Origin: Allomuricauda sp. CP2A
Lineage (GTDB): Bacteria > Bacteroidota > Bacteroidia > Flavobacteriales > Flavobacteriaceae
Direction of reading: 5' to 3'
NCBI RefSeq assembly: GCF_001683915.1
Contig: NZ_LXTT01000139.1
Span: forward strand, 1 to 64,000
Length of the DNA stretch: 64,000 nt
In this document: piece by piece, positions 6,561-15,940 of the stretch
How positions within the stretch are numbered: position 1 is the stretch's first letter
Layout of the letters: each line of letters opens with the position of its first letter
Made by a program: the position numbers and the translations under genes
The notes under the pieces: model-generated
Databases searched by the model: none
Told to the model about the DNA's origin: nothing
What the model saw: only the letters and a program-made list of their open reading frames with translations

Positions 6561-9500
6561 TTAGTTTTTGATGAGTCCTTGACTTTCAATCCAAGGTGCT
6601 CCTGCGGCCTTCAATTCAGATTCCAAAGCAGGTAATGTGCTATTGACCAAAACGGACAATTCGTTTTTAATTTCCTGCAACTGGTTGTCTGCCCTATCCA
6701 CGGCTGCTTTTTGGTTTCCAGTAGGTCCATAGGTGTTTCCTAGGGCCACCGTTCCAATAAATACGCCATCTTCAGGTAGTGGAGGGTTCCGCTTCCCTAT
6801 TTCATTTTTGGCCGGATTTCCGCGCATTTTTACATCCAAGGCCAATAATTGGGATTTTGCCTCAAAAATTTTGTTGGAAAGCGCAGTGCTCGGCCGTTCG
6901 GCTTGTTCCATGGCCCGTTTCATGGCATCCACCTTCTGTAAACTTTTCTGCAATACAGTGGTAGTGGCCGTAAGGTCTTGTTGGAATTTCTGGAACCTAT
7001 CACGGAACGCATCAATTTCAGCAACTGGTTTTGAAGGAAGTGCGCCTTCGCCCAAGGGTTTCACCTCAAAGCTTTGGGCAGTGGAAAGTTGCACTAACTC
7101 TCCATCCACGCTTTGGTACAATTCCACGGAATAGGTTCCTGGTGTGGCTTTGTATGGTGAAGGTAAAAACTCTTCATCCCCTCCTGCACTAGTTGGGCTT
7201 TCCAGAGGGATACCACTTCGGTTCGCATAGGACAAGTCCCAAGCTACGCGGTTGAAGCCCTTTTTGTTGGTTCCTTCCACTGTATTGACCACTTCTCCAT
7301 CAGCATTCTTTACCATAAGCACTAAAGCCGGTTTTTCCTGAAGGGTTTCATCCTCAAGTTTGTCCCATCCCGGAAACGGAATGTTGGCCTTTTGTTTGGT
7401 GAGTTCTTTTTCTTTCTCGGTCCGTACTTCTTTTAAGGATTTTAGTTTTTCAGGTAAATAATAGGTGAATGTGGCCCCATAAGGTGGATTTTTGGCCGCA
7501 TATTCTGAATGCCCTTGTCCATATACGGCTTCTTTTTCCATATACCAATAGGCCGGTTGTACTTTAAATAAGGTAGGCTCTTTTGTGGAAGCATCAAAAT
7601 CCCGAAGTGGGGAAATATCATCCAAAATATAAATACCACGCCCGAAGGTGCCTCCAACCAAATCATCTTCCCTTCTTTGGATGGTGACATCCCTAAAAGA
7701 AATGGTGGGGACTCCCCCATCCAGTTTTGTCCAGGTGCTCCCCCCATTGTTGGTGAAATAAATGCCAAATTCCGTAGCGGCAAATAGCATTTCCTTCTTT
7801 TTGTGGTCTTGCACAATCCGCCAGGTGATCAATCGCTTGGGCAAATTCCCATTGATAAAGGTCCAAGTGCTGCCTTTGTCCGTGCTCTTGAGCAGATAAG
7901 GTTTAAAGTCTCCTTCCTTGTGGTTGTCCAGAACCAAATAAACGGTATTGGCATCATGCAGATCGGCCCTAACATCGTTGACAAAGGCCCTGCTGGGAAC
8001 ACCTTTTATGTTGCCCAACATGATTTTTCGCCAAGTGTTGCCGCCATCATCCGTAACCTGAAGGATTCCATCGTCCGTACCTGCGTAGATGAGCCCCTCT
8101 TGTACCGGGGATTCCGCCAATGAGGTGATGGTGTTGTAGTTGGACATGGCATCGACATCCCAAGGATTGTCCCAACTTTGTTGCCCTCCCATGATGGGAA
8201 GGGTCAAACGTTCTTCATTTCGGGTAAGGTCTGTTGAAATTGGGGTCCACTCATCTCCCCTGTTTTCTGATTTCCACACACGGTACGAGGCAAAATAAAG
8301 GCGTTCGGGCTTATGGGGACTCACTAAAATGGGGGCATCCCAATTGAAACGTTCGTGGGGTTCCCCTGCCCTTGGCTGTGGTTGTACAAAAACGGTTTCT
8401 CCAGTGGTCTGGTCTATTCGCCATAACCACCCTTGTTGAAACTCACCGTAGGTGATATCTGGATTTCCCGGTTCTGTTGCGGATTGGTGACCGTCTGCGC
8501 CCAAGGTGATCCACCAATCGGAATTCAGTATTCCAGCTTGGTTTTTGGTTTGGGATGGCCCTCCGTGGGAGCCATTGTCTTGGGTGCCACCATAAATATT
8601 GTAAAAGGGTGTGGAATCGTCAACGGCAATTTTATAGTATTGGGTCACGGGAAGATTGTCAAAGTAGCGCCATGTTTTGGTGTGGTCGTAGGATTCATAC
8701 AGGCCACCATCCGTTCCGAAAAGCACATAATCCGGGTCAGACTTTTTAAAGGCCATGGCATGACTGTCCACATGCTTTTTCTCTTCATTCATTTGTGTAA
8801 ATGTTTTTCCATAGTCATTGGAAATCAACACAATGTAACTCATTAAATAAAGTCTTCCTTCATGATGAGGGGAAGCGTACAATTCTTGATAGTAATGTGG
8901 CCCGGTTCCTCCTGAAACCGCATCGGATTGCTTGGTCCAAGAAGCACCACCATTTTCGGTCATGTACAGCCCTCCTTTTTTTCGGTCCAATTCAATGGCC
9001 GCATAAACCGTTTCGTGGTCAAAAGGAGAAATGGCCAAACCGATTTTCCCCAAATTCGAGGTCGGGATTCCGTTGGTCAATTCGGTCCATGTATCGCCAC
9101 CATCGCTACTTTTGTGAATTCCAGACCCGGGCCCTCCCCCCATATAGGCAGCAACTGTTCTATGGCGGTCCCATGTGGCAGCGTACAACACATCTGGATT
9201 GGTAGGATCCATCACAATATCCGTAACCCCGGTCCATTCACTGTTGCCGAGGGTTCTGTTCCAGGTATTTCCGCCATCCGTGGTTTTATAAAAGCCTCGC
9301 TCCCCACCTTTGGCCCAAAGCGGCCCTTGAGCGGCCACCCAAACAATATTGGAATTTTCGGGATGGACAATGATTTTGGAAATATGTTCAGAGGTCTTTA
9401 GCCCTGTGTTTTTCCAGGTTTTGCCCTCATCGTGACTCACATAAACCCCGTCGCCGAAACCAACGTGTCTACCTCCCACATTTTCACCGGTTCCGACCCA

Positions 9501-9842
9501 AATGGTACTGGGGTTGTTGGGGTCTATGGTAACACATCCAATGGAATAGCTGGATTGGTCATCAAAAATGGGGTCCCAAGTGACCCCAGCGTTGATGGTT
9601 TTCCAAACGCCACCCGAACCAACGGCAACATACCAAATACTTTCGTTGTTTGGATGAATAGCAATATCAGCGATACGCCCAGAGGTCAGCGCAGGCCCGA
9701 TACTTCTGAATTCCAATCCCGCATATGGGGAAGGATCAGGTTTTTGGGCAGTTGTTGATAAAGAAAAAAGAGTGAATAGAAAAAGTGCAGAACAGAATTT
9801 GTAACAATGTCCCATATATAACAGTTTTAGTTGAATTAGCAT
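6561..9842 (-). CDS. Large secreted BNR/sortilin-like beta-propeller protein
   Basis: 1093 aa from ATG 9842; an ATG ten codons in (9815) would give a more typical signal peptide (FCSALFLFTLFSLSTTAQ). At least seven Asp-box motifs of S-x-D-x-G-x-T-W type are visible (for example DEGKTW, DGGNTW, DGGDTW, NGGASW, DDGGNTW, DKGSTW, NNGGSTW), as in VPS10/sortilin or sialidase-type propellers. They fill roughly residues 40-760. The remaining 330 residues include a beta-rich part and a probable coiled coil near 950-1060. Such proteins are often labelled glycosyl hydrolase in Bacteroidota, but no catalytic residues are evident, so enzymatic activity is unproven. Probably periplasmic or surface located. 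Confidence 0.85.
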   Translation of the reverse strand: MLIQLKLLYMGHCYKFCSALFLFTLFSLSTTAQKPDPSPYAGLEFRSIGPALTSGRIADIAIHPNNESIWYVAVGSGGVWKTINAGVTWDPIFDDQSSYSIGCVTIDPNNPSTIWVGTGENVGGRHVGFGDGVYVSHDEGKTWKNTGLKTSEHISKIIVHPENSNIVWVAAQGPLWAKGGERGFYKTTDGGNTWNRTLGNSEWTGVTDIVMDPTNPDVLYAATWDRHRTVAAYMGGGPGSGIHKSSDGGDTWTELTNGIPTSNLGKIGLAISPFDHETVYAAIELDRKKGGLYMTENGGASWTKQSDAVSGGTGPHYYQELYASPHHEGRLYLMSYIVLISNDYGKTFTQMNEEKKHVDSHAMAFKKSDPDYVLFGTDGGLYESYDHTKTWRYFDNLPVTQYYKIAVDDSTPFYNIYGGTQDNGSHGGPSQTKNQAGILNSDWWITLGADGHQSATEPGNPDITYGEFQQGWLWRIDQTTGETVFVQPQPRAGEPHERFNWDAPILVSPHKPERLYFASYRVWKSENRGDEWTPISTDLTRNEERLTLPIMGGQQSWDNPWDVDAMSNYNTITSLAESPVQEGLIYAGTDDGILQVTDDGGNTWRKIMLGNIKGVPSRAFVNDVRADLHDANTVYLVLDNHKEGDFKPYLLKSTDKGSTWTFINGNLPKRLITWRIVQDHKKKEMLFAATEFGIYFTNNGGSTWTKLDGGVPTISFRDVTIQRREDDLVGGTFGRGIYILDDISPLRDFDASTKEPTLFKVQPAYWYMEKEAVYGQGHSEYAAKNPPYGATFTYYLPEKLKSLKEVRTEKEKELTKQKANIPFPGWDKLEDETLQEKPALVLMVKNADGEVVNTVEGTNKKGFNRVAWDLSYANRSGIPLESPTSAGGDEEFLPSPYKATPGTYSVELYQSVDGELVQLSTAQSFEVKPLGEGALPSKPVAEIDAFRDRFQKFQQDLTATTTVLQKSLQKVDAMKRAMEQAERPSTALSNKIFEAKSQLLALDVKMRGNPAKNEIGKRNPPLPEDGVFIGTVALGNTYGPTGNQKAAVDRADNQLQEIKNELSVLVNSTLPALESELKAAGAPWIESQGLIKN

Positions 9843-9917
9843 TGTAATATAACCAAAACCGTAGGTTTATTCCTAAAAGAAATGTGAAAAAACAATCGAA
9901 TATGGAAAAAATGAAAG

Positions 9918-10328
9918 TTACTTTCTGTCCCTTAATCGATATACAAATTTGAGTCCGCTCCAATCCTCGTCGATGGCAGCAACTTTGGTGTCAACCAATC
10001 CAAGCGAGAGCAAATGGTCGCGAACGGGCTCACGTTTTAAATCAGTTTGTATTTTGGACGTACCCTTGGGCCAGCTTACCCAAAGAATTCCATCCATTTT
10101 TAGTATTTCTTTGTATGGAGAGGCAACACTGACCAGTTCTTCCAAATCTGTGCAGAAAATGTGGATGAAATCCTGCTTGTCCTCTCCCAGTCCATTGCGA
10201 ACATCCAAATTGCCGGGCAAATCCGTGAACAAATCCCAATAGTATTTTGGCGCATTGTAGAGCGTAATGGAAAATCCTTCTTTGATTCCCAGTTTTTTGG
10301 CCAAAGGTGTTGCTGAGTAGCCTGCCAT
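9918..10328 (-). CDS. DUF3052 family protein
   Basis: 136 aa, cytoplasmic. It starts with the family pattern AGYSATPLAKKLGIKEG, then a core with DLFTDLP, FIHIFCTDLEELV, GILWVSWPKG and a C-terminal WSGLKFVYR. The function of DUF3052 proteins is not established. It is divergent from the GntR regulator gene at 10441, with 112 bp between; the regulator could therefore control both, though that is only inferred from the arrangement. Confidence 0.85.
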   Translation of the reverse strand: MAGYSATPLAKKLGIKEGFSITLYNAPKYYWDLFTDLPGNLDVRNGLGEDKQDFIHIFCTDLEELVSVASPYKEILKMDGILWVSWPKGTSKIQTDLKREPVRDHLLSLGLVDTKVAAIDEDWSGLKFVYRLRDRK

Positions 10329-10411
10329 GAAAGTTTAGTTTATGTCTTTTTACTTCATTTCACCAAAAATTGATTCTAAATATAGGATAATAAGCGCAAT
10401 GGTTTCCCGTT

Positions 10412-10427
10412 AAATCGTATACGATTT
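10412..10427. promoter_or_regulatory. 16 bp perfect palindrome, probable GntR operator
   Basis: AAATCGTATACGATTT is a perfect palindrome ending 13 bp before the GntR start codon. The core TCGTATACGA matches the GTnnAC-type half-sites used by FadR/GntR-subfamily regulators. Its place between the divergent genes 9918-10328 and 10441-11076 and across a possible -7 box fits autoregulation. Confidence 0.6.
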
Positions 10428-10440
10428 GTAATTTAGTGCC

Positions 10441-11076
10441 ATGAGCCAAATTACCATCCTAAGGGATAAAGTGAAGGACCATTTGTTGGGCCAGATAGAA
10501 AAAGGGGAGCTTACCATTGGAAAAACCATCAATCTTGCGTCCTTATCGCGAACTATTGGCATTAGTGTCACCCCTATCCGTGAGGCGTTGAGCCAGTTGG
10601 AGCAGGCCCGGGTAATCAATGCGGTCCCCAATCGAGGTTTTGTAGTCACACACTTAACCAAAAAAGAAGCCGGAAACCTTTACGAGACCGTAGCACAGCT
10701 GGAAGTAATTGCACTGGAGAGTTCCCTGTTCCATCCGGAGGATGTTGAGCATTTGTGGCGCCAAGCGAAGCAATTGGATGATGAAAAAAGCCTGAATGGC
10801 CGCTTTGAATTCCATCGACTTCTTGTAAAAAACTGTACCAATACGGTTTTGTTACAAACCTTGGAAAGCCTTAAAGTTCGACTACGCTTTTATGAACAAG
10901 GTTTTGCTAAGGACACTACTTTTTTTGAATCGGCCAACCGACAAAATAAGTCAATTACACAAGCTATTGAGCAGGACAACATTCCTACCGCCGCTTTGAT
11001 CTTGAAAATGAACTGGATGACGGTTTTGGAGTATGTTCAGCGAAAAATGGATGAGAAAGGAACAGCAACCCCCTGA
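10441..11076 (+). CDS. GntR family transcriptional regulator (FadR/FCD type)
   Basis: 211 aa. Residues 1-70 form a winged helix-turn-helix with the GntR signature LRDKVKDHLLGQIEKGEL...LASLSRTIGISVTPIREALSQLE. The remainder, rich in helices, has FCD-domain features: ETVAQLEVIALE, FEFHRLLVKNC with the metal/ligand His, and a late SITQAIEQDN where FCD proteins carry a conserved His. FCD regulators sense small carboxylic acids or sugar acids. A perfect palindrome lies just upstream of the start. The neighbouring divergent gene is DUF3052; the amidohydrolase and molybdenum block is convergent, on the other strand. Confidence 0.88.
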   Translation: MSQITILRDKVKDHLLGQIEKGELTIGKTINLASLSRTIGISVTPIREALSQLEQARVINAVPNRGFVVTHLTKKEAGNLYETVAQLEVIALESSLFHPEDVEHLWRQAKQLDDEKSLNGRFEFHRLLVKNCTNTVLLQTLESLKVRLRFYEQGFAKDTTFFESANRQNKSITQAIEQDNIPTAALILKMNWMTVLEYVQRKMDEKGTATP

Positions 11077-11127
11077 AAATCAAAATAAATCGAACTGGAT
11101 TTCGTTTTTGAATAAAACTATTTTCCC

Positions 11128-11283
11128 ATGCAATTTTTAAATAAGGAAATTGAAGCATTGATCAAAAGGAAAAAATCTCCTTCATTGGTCAAAAAACAGA
11201 TATCCTGTGGCATTTTTCAGGATTTGGATACTGTGGAACTGGACCCAAAAAGGCCTGTTACCAAAAATAGGGCGCAGCCTTAA
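11128..11283 (+). CDS. Possible small protein, 51 aa, or gene remnant
   Basis: An ATG frame begins MQFLNKEIEALIKRKK and ends at a TAA overlapping the last bases of the convergent amidohydrolase gene. The sequence is basic and soluble. It follows the GntR gene in the same direction after 51 bp. I recognise no family, and there is no clear ribosome binding site, so it may be a chance frame. Confidence 0.25.
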   Translation: MQFLNKEIEALIKRKKSPSLVKKQISCGIFQDLDTVELDPKRPVTKNRAQP

Positions 11284-12362
11284 TCCGCAAACAAGGATTT
11301 GTCCAAGCCTGGAATCAGATTGAGCGCATTTTTGTAGTACACTTTCTTTAAAACCTCATCGGGGAGGTCCAGCCCGTACATGGCCCAGAACGCATGGTAT
11401 TTTTTGTAGTATGGGAAATACTCATCCGCGGTTTCCAGTACCCTGAAATAGGTAGGAAATTCCTCGGGTTGCCAACTATCCTTTCCAAAGAGAATGCGAT
11501 CTTGGTATTTAATGAAAAATTCCCGTGCCCGTCTCGGTTGTCGTCCCAATTCAGCAATAATGGCCCCTATGCCCACATTCATGTTGGGAATTTCATCCAT
11601 CAACTCCCCTAGCCTATCCAAATTGTTGGCGTACCATCCCATGTGCGCATTGATGAACTTGGTTTTGGGATGCTTTTTGAACATACGATGCTGTTCATCA
11701 ATGATTTGTTGCCAAGGCACTGGGTCTGTGGCCGAACGTAGTCTTCTGGGGTGTGTCTTCAGCTCCAACCATCGTTCGTTATCCCCATCCATGGGGTCCC
11801 AAAACGACTTTGGATCGGCAGAATGGATGAGTACAGGGATCCCAAGCTCGGCACATTTGGCCCAAATGGGGTCCAGTCTGGGGTCATCCACAGGAATTCG
11901 GTTTCCATTGACATCATTGTTTCGCAAGCCTAAACTTTTATAGACTTTTAATCCTTTAGCCCCATTTTTCACATCCTTTTCCAATTGCGCAGCGGCTTGT
12001 TCACCCCAATTTGGACTTCCCACCCCACTGTAGTCCACATTGGCAAAAATGGCAAACCGATTGGGATAATGCTCGTTCACATTCTTCAATTTAGCCTTGA
12101 GGTCCTCCCCAGAACCGCCGCTCAAATTCACCATGATGCCTTCATTGAGTTTGTCCATGTCCTTGATCAGTTCAGACAAATCTTGACTATCCATTCGAAA
12201 CTGGTGACTGTGCACGTCAATAAAAGTAAACTTGGCCCTTTCCACAGGGTGTTCTGGCACCACTAAGGTTGAAGTGGGGTTGTATTCCTCAAATCCCATT
12301 TCTTGGGCATGGGTGAATGCAAAGCAGGAGATGACTGCTAAAGTAAAAGTATAGATTTTCAT
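11280..12362 (-). CDS. Secreted amidohydrolase (amidohydrolase_2 family)
   Basis: 360 aa from ATG 12362, chosen because it begins a clean signal peptide (KIYTFTLAVISCFAFTHAQ); upstream codons would overlap the mocA-like gene. Metal-dependent hydrolase features: FIDVHSHQ (H51, H53), VLIHSADPKSFWDP, FINAHMGWYANNLDRL and a late LFGKDSW with the catalytic Asp. The family includes decarboxylases and lactonases of aromatic or sugar acids; the substrate is unknown here. It is the last gene of the molybdenum block, 7 bp after mocA, and its periplasmic location matches that of the Tat-exported molybdenum subunit, so both may act on the same substrate. Confidence 0.85.
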   Translation of the reverse strand: MKIYTFTLAVISCFAFTHAQEMGFEEYNPTSTLVVPEHPVERAKFTFIDVHSHQFRMDSQDLSELIKDMDKLNEGIMVNLSGGSGEDLKAKLKNVNEHYPNRFAIFANVDYSGVGSPNWGEQAAAQLEKDVKNGAKGLKVYKSLGLRNNDVNGNRIPVDDPRLDPIWAKCAELGIPVLIHSADPKSFWDPMDGDNERWLELKTHPRRLRSATDPVPWQQIIDEQHRMFKKHPKTKFINAHMGWYANNLDRLGELMDEIPNMNVGIGAIIAELGRQPRRAREFFIKYQDRILFGKDSWQPEEFPTYFRVLETADEYFPYYKKYHAFWAMYGLDLPDEVLKKVYYKNALNLIPGLDKSLFAD

Positions 12363-12369
12363 GTATAAA

Positions 12370-12960
12370 TTATTTAATATCAGTTGATTGGATGTAATCA
12401 TTTTTAGTGTCAATATCGATTTCCTTCCCTTCGGGAAATACAATGATGGTATCTGCTTTATATTTTTCAATGATGTGTTTGGCTCCAAAATCTTTATCCA
12501 ATTTGGAAAGTTCCAGGAATAAGGAAGGATGAAAAATTGCTGGCACGCCTAATTTATCCCCATAAGCAGTTGCCACTATTTTGCATTCGTTATTTTGAAA
12601 TTCCGTTTTTACTTCATCTAAATAGGAAGCATCCAACAAAGGTTGGTCTGCCAGCATGATGAGCAATCCAGATGGATTGCTGTTGGTGCCCAAAATATCT
12701 TCGACCCCCACAGAAATGGAACTGCCCATTCCTTTTTCCCAATTGGGATTGTCTATGATTTTCACATTGTTGGGGATGATTTTCTTGATTTCGTCAGCAT
12801 GGGCCCCTAAAACCACAAATACGGATTCGGTGATTTGCCTGGCCTGACGGATGGCATGGCCCAATAGCGTTGTGTCCTTCCAGGGCAATAGTTGCTTGGG
12901 CCCGCCCTCCATTCTTGTGGAGGCACCGGCAGCCAATATAAGAACAGTAATGGAAGTCAT
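12370..12960 (-). CDS. mocA: MocA-like molybdopterin nucleotidyltransferase
   Basis: 196 aa single-domain NTP transferase. Signature LAAGASTRM at 9-17 with PKQLLPW, then ISVGVEDI and the metal-binding LADQPL (103-108). The 'P-K-Q-L' instead of MobA's 'D-K-G' and the neighbouring xdhC point to molybdopterin cytidylyltransferase, which makes the MCD cofactor of xanthine dehydrogenase-family enzymes. This fits the IorAB-type enzyme at the head of the cluster. It begins 3 bp after the xdhC stop. A role in nucleotide-sugar synthesis is less likely given the context. Confidence 0.85.
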   Translation of the reverse strand: MTSITVLILAAGASTRMEGGPKQLLPWKDTTLLGHAIRQARQITESVFVVLGAHADEIKKIIPNNVKIIDNPNWEKGMGSSISVGVEDILGTNSNPSGLLIMLADQPLLDASYLDEVKTEFQNNECKIVATAYGDKLGVPAIFHPSLFLELSKLDKDFGAKHIIEKYKADTIIVFPEGKEIDIDTKNDYIQSTDIK

Positions 12961-12963
12961 TGG

Positions 12964-13962
12964 CTAACTGTGGATTTTCCCCATTTTATCTTTGAGCAAT
13001 TGGGGAGCTTTGTTATTGACCACCGACAGAATTTCGGATAAAATGGAAAGGGCAATTTCCTGGGGTGTTTCGGCACCTATGTCGATACCGGCAGGACCGT
13101 GGATTTTTTCCAAAAAATCTTCGGAAATGTCCGGAAACCGTTCCAACAGTTCGTCAAAAAGTTGTTCCCGTCTCTTGAAAGGCCCCAACAGTCCAATATA
13201 AGCGCCTTGCTCTTCTTTCAACGCCATGACAAACTGAAGGTCCTTCACAAAACTGTGGGTCATGATAACCACAGCAGTTTGATCGTCCAGGGTGTGTTGA
13301 AACATTTCAGGCTCCACTTGGATGAATTTATGGATGCCCGGAAAATCCTTTTTGGTCTTTTCTTCCCTGGGATTGGCCACTACACTTACCTCCCATCCGG
13401 TGAGGGAAGCATATTTGCACAGCTGGACGGCATCATGTTCTGCCCCTATAATCAGTAGTTGAAAACAAGGAAGCAATTCCTGCTCAAAAACAGAGAAATC
13501 GCTATTGGGTTCAGTATTTTGAGCGATTGGAACCTCATTTTCACCAAATTGAAATACCGAATGGTATCCAGCATCGTCACTTTGCTCTTTTTGGAAATAG
13601 GACCGAATATGAAACGATTTTCTACTTTCGATGGTCTTCCAAAATTCGGCCAAAAAGGAATGGTCCGGGCTGAAGGGTTCCAACAAAATGTAGAGAATGC
13701 CCTCGCACCCCAAGCGGTATCGACCATCGTATACCATGACCCGTGATACGCCCGTGGTAAAAACGGATTGAGCCTGTCGTAACACCTCTTTTTCCACACA
13801 GCCGCCGCTAACCGCTCCGATCATGTCACCATTTTCAAAAATCAACATACGGACACCGGGCCTACGATAGGAAGAGCCGTCCAAAGCGACAACCGTAGCC
13901 AATATGGCGTTTTCCTGTCTTGCTTCGTAATGTTGGATAATGGTTTTTAGCTCATGTGTCAT
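12964..13962 (-). CDS. xdhC: XdhC/CoxI family molybdenum hydroxylase maturation protein
   Basis: 332 aa from ATG 13962, which overlaps the moeA stop as ATGA; a longer frame would lie inside moeA. The N-terminal XdhC_CoxI domain has LDGSSYRRPGVRM and GAVSGGCVEKEV; the C-terminal half is a Rossmann-like domain with LLIIGAEHDA, VVIMTHSF and GLLGPFKRR, ending HGPAGIDIGAETPQEIALSI, the conserved XdhC closing motif. XdhC proteins bind molybdenum cofactor, promote its sulfuration and insert it in xanthine dehydrogenase-type enzymes. Context with IorAB supports this. Confidence 0.9.
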   Translation of the reverse strand: MTHELKTIIQHYEARQENAILATVVALDGSSYRRPGVRMLIFENGDMIGAVSGGCVEKEVLRQAQSVFTTGVSRVMVYDGRYRLGCEGILYILLEPFSPDHSFLAEFWKTIESRKSFHIRSYFQKEQSDDAGYHSVFQFGENEVPIAQNTEPNSDFSVFEQELLPCFQLLIIGAEHDAVQLCKYASLTGWEVSVVANPREEKTKKDFPGIHKFIQVEPEMFQHTLDDQTAVVIMTHSFVKDLQFVMALKEEQGAYIGLLGPFKRREQLFDELLERFPDISEDFLEKIHGPAGIDIGAETPQEIALSILSEILSVVNNKAPQLLKDKMGKIHS

Positions 13963-15161
13963 AGTACACCGTTGTTTCTGGTTGGGATAAGGGGTACAAC
14001 CTTGTCTTTTGGTATTTCTTCCTTTGGAAGTACCTTTATAAAGCCATCGTATTTGGTCAAAGCCAACAAATCCCCAGAACCTGTTGAGGAGATGGTGCTG
14101 GCAGCCCATTTTCCCGCTATCATTTTTATTTTAACCCCAACGAACAGCGTCAAATCTGTATGGTTTACGTAGGGCTCGTTTAAAAATACACCAAATTGCA
14201 ATGTGTTCGTTCCTAAAGTTTTGTTAAGCCATGGCTTGAAGTACAAGTGGTAGTTGACAAAGGTGGAGACCGGATTTCCCGGAAAGGAAAACACGGTGGT
14301 GTTAAACGCTTTATGTTGTCCGAACCAAAATGGTTTCCCGGGGCGTTGCAATACCCTGTGAAAAACTTTTTCAACCCCCAGGCTATCAAAAGCCTCTGGC
14401 AGAAAATCATATTTTCCTTTGGAAACACCACCGCTCAGCAAGAGCACATCGTAATTTTTCAGGAGGTTTTCCAATGTCTGCTTAATAGTGGATGGATCAT
14501 CCAAAAGGTGGTGGATATCCCCTTTAATTTTCTCATTTTCCAAAAGGGAAATCAAGGAATACGAATTGGATTTTCGAATTTGGAACGGCAATGGGCTTTT
14601 GTCTACATCCACAAGCTCATTCCCTGTGGATATTACCGCAACTTTTGGAAGCTTTTTTACTGTAACCTTGGCCTTTCCCACGGTGGACAGCACCCCAATT
14701 TCGGCTGCAGTGATTTTTACACCGGGTTGAAGTAAAACTTCACCTTTTTCAACATCACTGGCCTGATAGTGAATATTCTGTCCTTTTTTGAGAGGTTCAT
14801 TAATGATAAAAGCCTCTTCATTCTTTGTGGTATGCTCGTACATGACCACGGTGTCGGCGTTGTGGGGCACAATGGCCCCGGTCATCACTTCAATACAGGA
14901 ATCTGCATCTTCCAAAACCAATTGTGGGCTTCCCGCTTGCGCAATACCTGCGATCTTAAAACCTCGATTTTGGGCATTGAGGGCATCAAACCGAATCGCA
15001 ATACCATCTTTGGTGGATCTATCAAAAGGAGGAAAATCTCGGTCTGCTCTAATGGTTTCCGCTAAAATTCTTCCATGGGAATCAACCAATTCAATCGATT
15101 CATCCCCATAGTCTTGGGAATGATCCAGAACTTTTTGTAAAGCTTCATCAAATGCAATCAT
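13959..15161 (-). CDS. moeA: Molybdopterin molybdenumtransferase MoeA
   Basis: 400 aa, normal length. MoeA features in order: RDFPPFDRSTKDGIAI near residue 40-55, MTGAIVPHNADTVVMYE, GQNIHYQASDVEKGEVLLQPG, then the MPT-binding LLLSGGVSKGKYDF and the late PGKPFWFG...SFPGNPVST. It inserts molybdate in adenylated molybdopterin. The start overlaps the stop of the permease gene (15158) and its stop overlaps xdhC, so it is translationally coupled on both sides. Confidence 0.95.
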   Translation of the reverse strand: MIAFDEALQKVLDHSQDYGDESIELVDSHGRILAETIRADRDFPPFDRSTKDGIAIRFDALNAQNRGFKIAGIAQAGSPQLVLEDADSCIEVMTGAIVPHNADTVVMYEHTTKNEEAFIINEPLKKGQNIHYQASDVEKGEVLLQPGVKITAAEIGVLSTVGKAKVTVKKLPKVAVISTGNELVDVDKSPLPFQIRKSNSYSLISLLENEKIKGDIHHLLDDPSTIKQTLENLLKNYDVLLLSGGVSKGKYDFLPEAFDSLGVEKVFHRVLQRPGKPFWFGQHKAFNTTVFSFPGNPVSTFVNYHLYFKPWLNKTLGTNTLQFGVFLNEPYVNHTDLTLFVGVKIKMIAGKWAASTISSTGSGDLLALTKYDGFIKVLPKEEIPKDKVVPLIPTRNNGVL

Positions 15162-15940
15162 GAAAAGAGGGCTATTTCAAATCCGTTTTTCAACAATACG
15201 CGAATGCCTACAAACAATACCAAAATACCGGTCAGCATCCGAATGCGTTTTGCGGACAATTTACCAATACTGAGCCGAACGCCTAACTGGCCGCCCAACA
15301 ATACGGCAAAAAGGAGACCCAATATTTCGGGCCAAAATAGTTCAAAGGAATTGCTGGTGAACAATCCACCAATTCCCGAAACGGAGTTGACCAAAATAAA
15401 AAAACTGGCCAGGGATGCAATCACAATGGGTTTGTCCCATTTCATGTGATTGAGCACTGGGGCCAAAAAGATTCCTCCACCAATACCCACAAGCCCAGAC
15501 AAAAATCCAATTCCAGCACCTAACAAATAGGACATATACGGAGGGTATTTTTTTACATTGAAGTTTGAATTAAGCGCCATGGTCTGATAAATGAGCGCAA
15601 TGGCGGAAACAATCAGTGCCAGTGCCAATAGGATAAAGAAAACCTGTTCCTTTAGTCTGAACGAAGCTCCAATGAATGCCATGGGAATACTGGTGATGAC
15701 AAAGGGCAAGAATTTTTTAAGCGGTAAATGCCCATTTTTGTAGTAGAGGTAACAACTTCCCGTAACCACGGTCAGGTTGCAAAGCAATGCGGTAGTCCTA
15801 ATGGCAAAAAAGCTGGTCAGGACCAAGGTTAAAATGGCCAAATAACTGGACCCGCCGCCAAAGCCCACAGCGGAATAGAGCGTAGCAACCACGAAAAATG
15901 CCAAGGTCAACAAGATAAAATCCGTTGCATCTAGGGACAT
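15158..15940 (-). CDS. TauE/SafE family permease (probable sulfite or anion exporter)
   Basis: 260 aa, hydrophobic throughout, about eight membrane segments. TauE/SafE signatures: VGFGGGSSYLAIL near residue 25-37 and the second copy GLVGIGGGIFLAPVL near 151-165, the two inverted half-repeats of this family. Members export sulfite, sulfoacetate or other small anions. Being placed between moeB and moeA, overlapping both, it may deal with sulfur by-products of cofactor sulfuration, or supply an oxyanion; this is inference only. Confidence 0.88.
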   Translation of the reverse strand: MSLDATDFILLTLAFFVVATLYSAVGFGGGSSYLAILTLVLTSFFAIRTTALLCNLTVVTGSCYLYYKNGHLPLKKFLPFVITSIPMAFIGASFRLKEQVFFILLALALIVSAIALIYQTMALNSNFNVKKYPPYMSYLLGAGIGFLSGLVGIGGGIFLAPVLNHMKWDKPIVIASLASFFILVNSVSGIGGLFTSNSFELFWPEILGLLFAVLLGGQLGVRLSIGKLSAKRIRMLTGILVLFVGIRVLLKNGFEIALFS

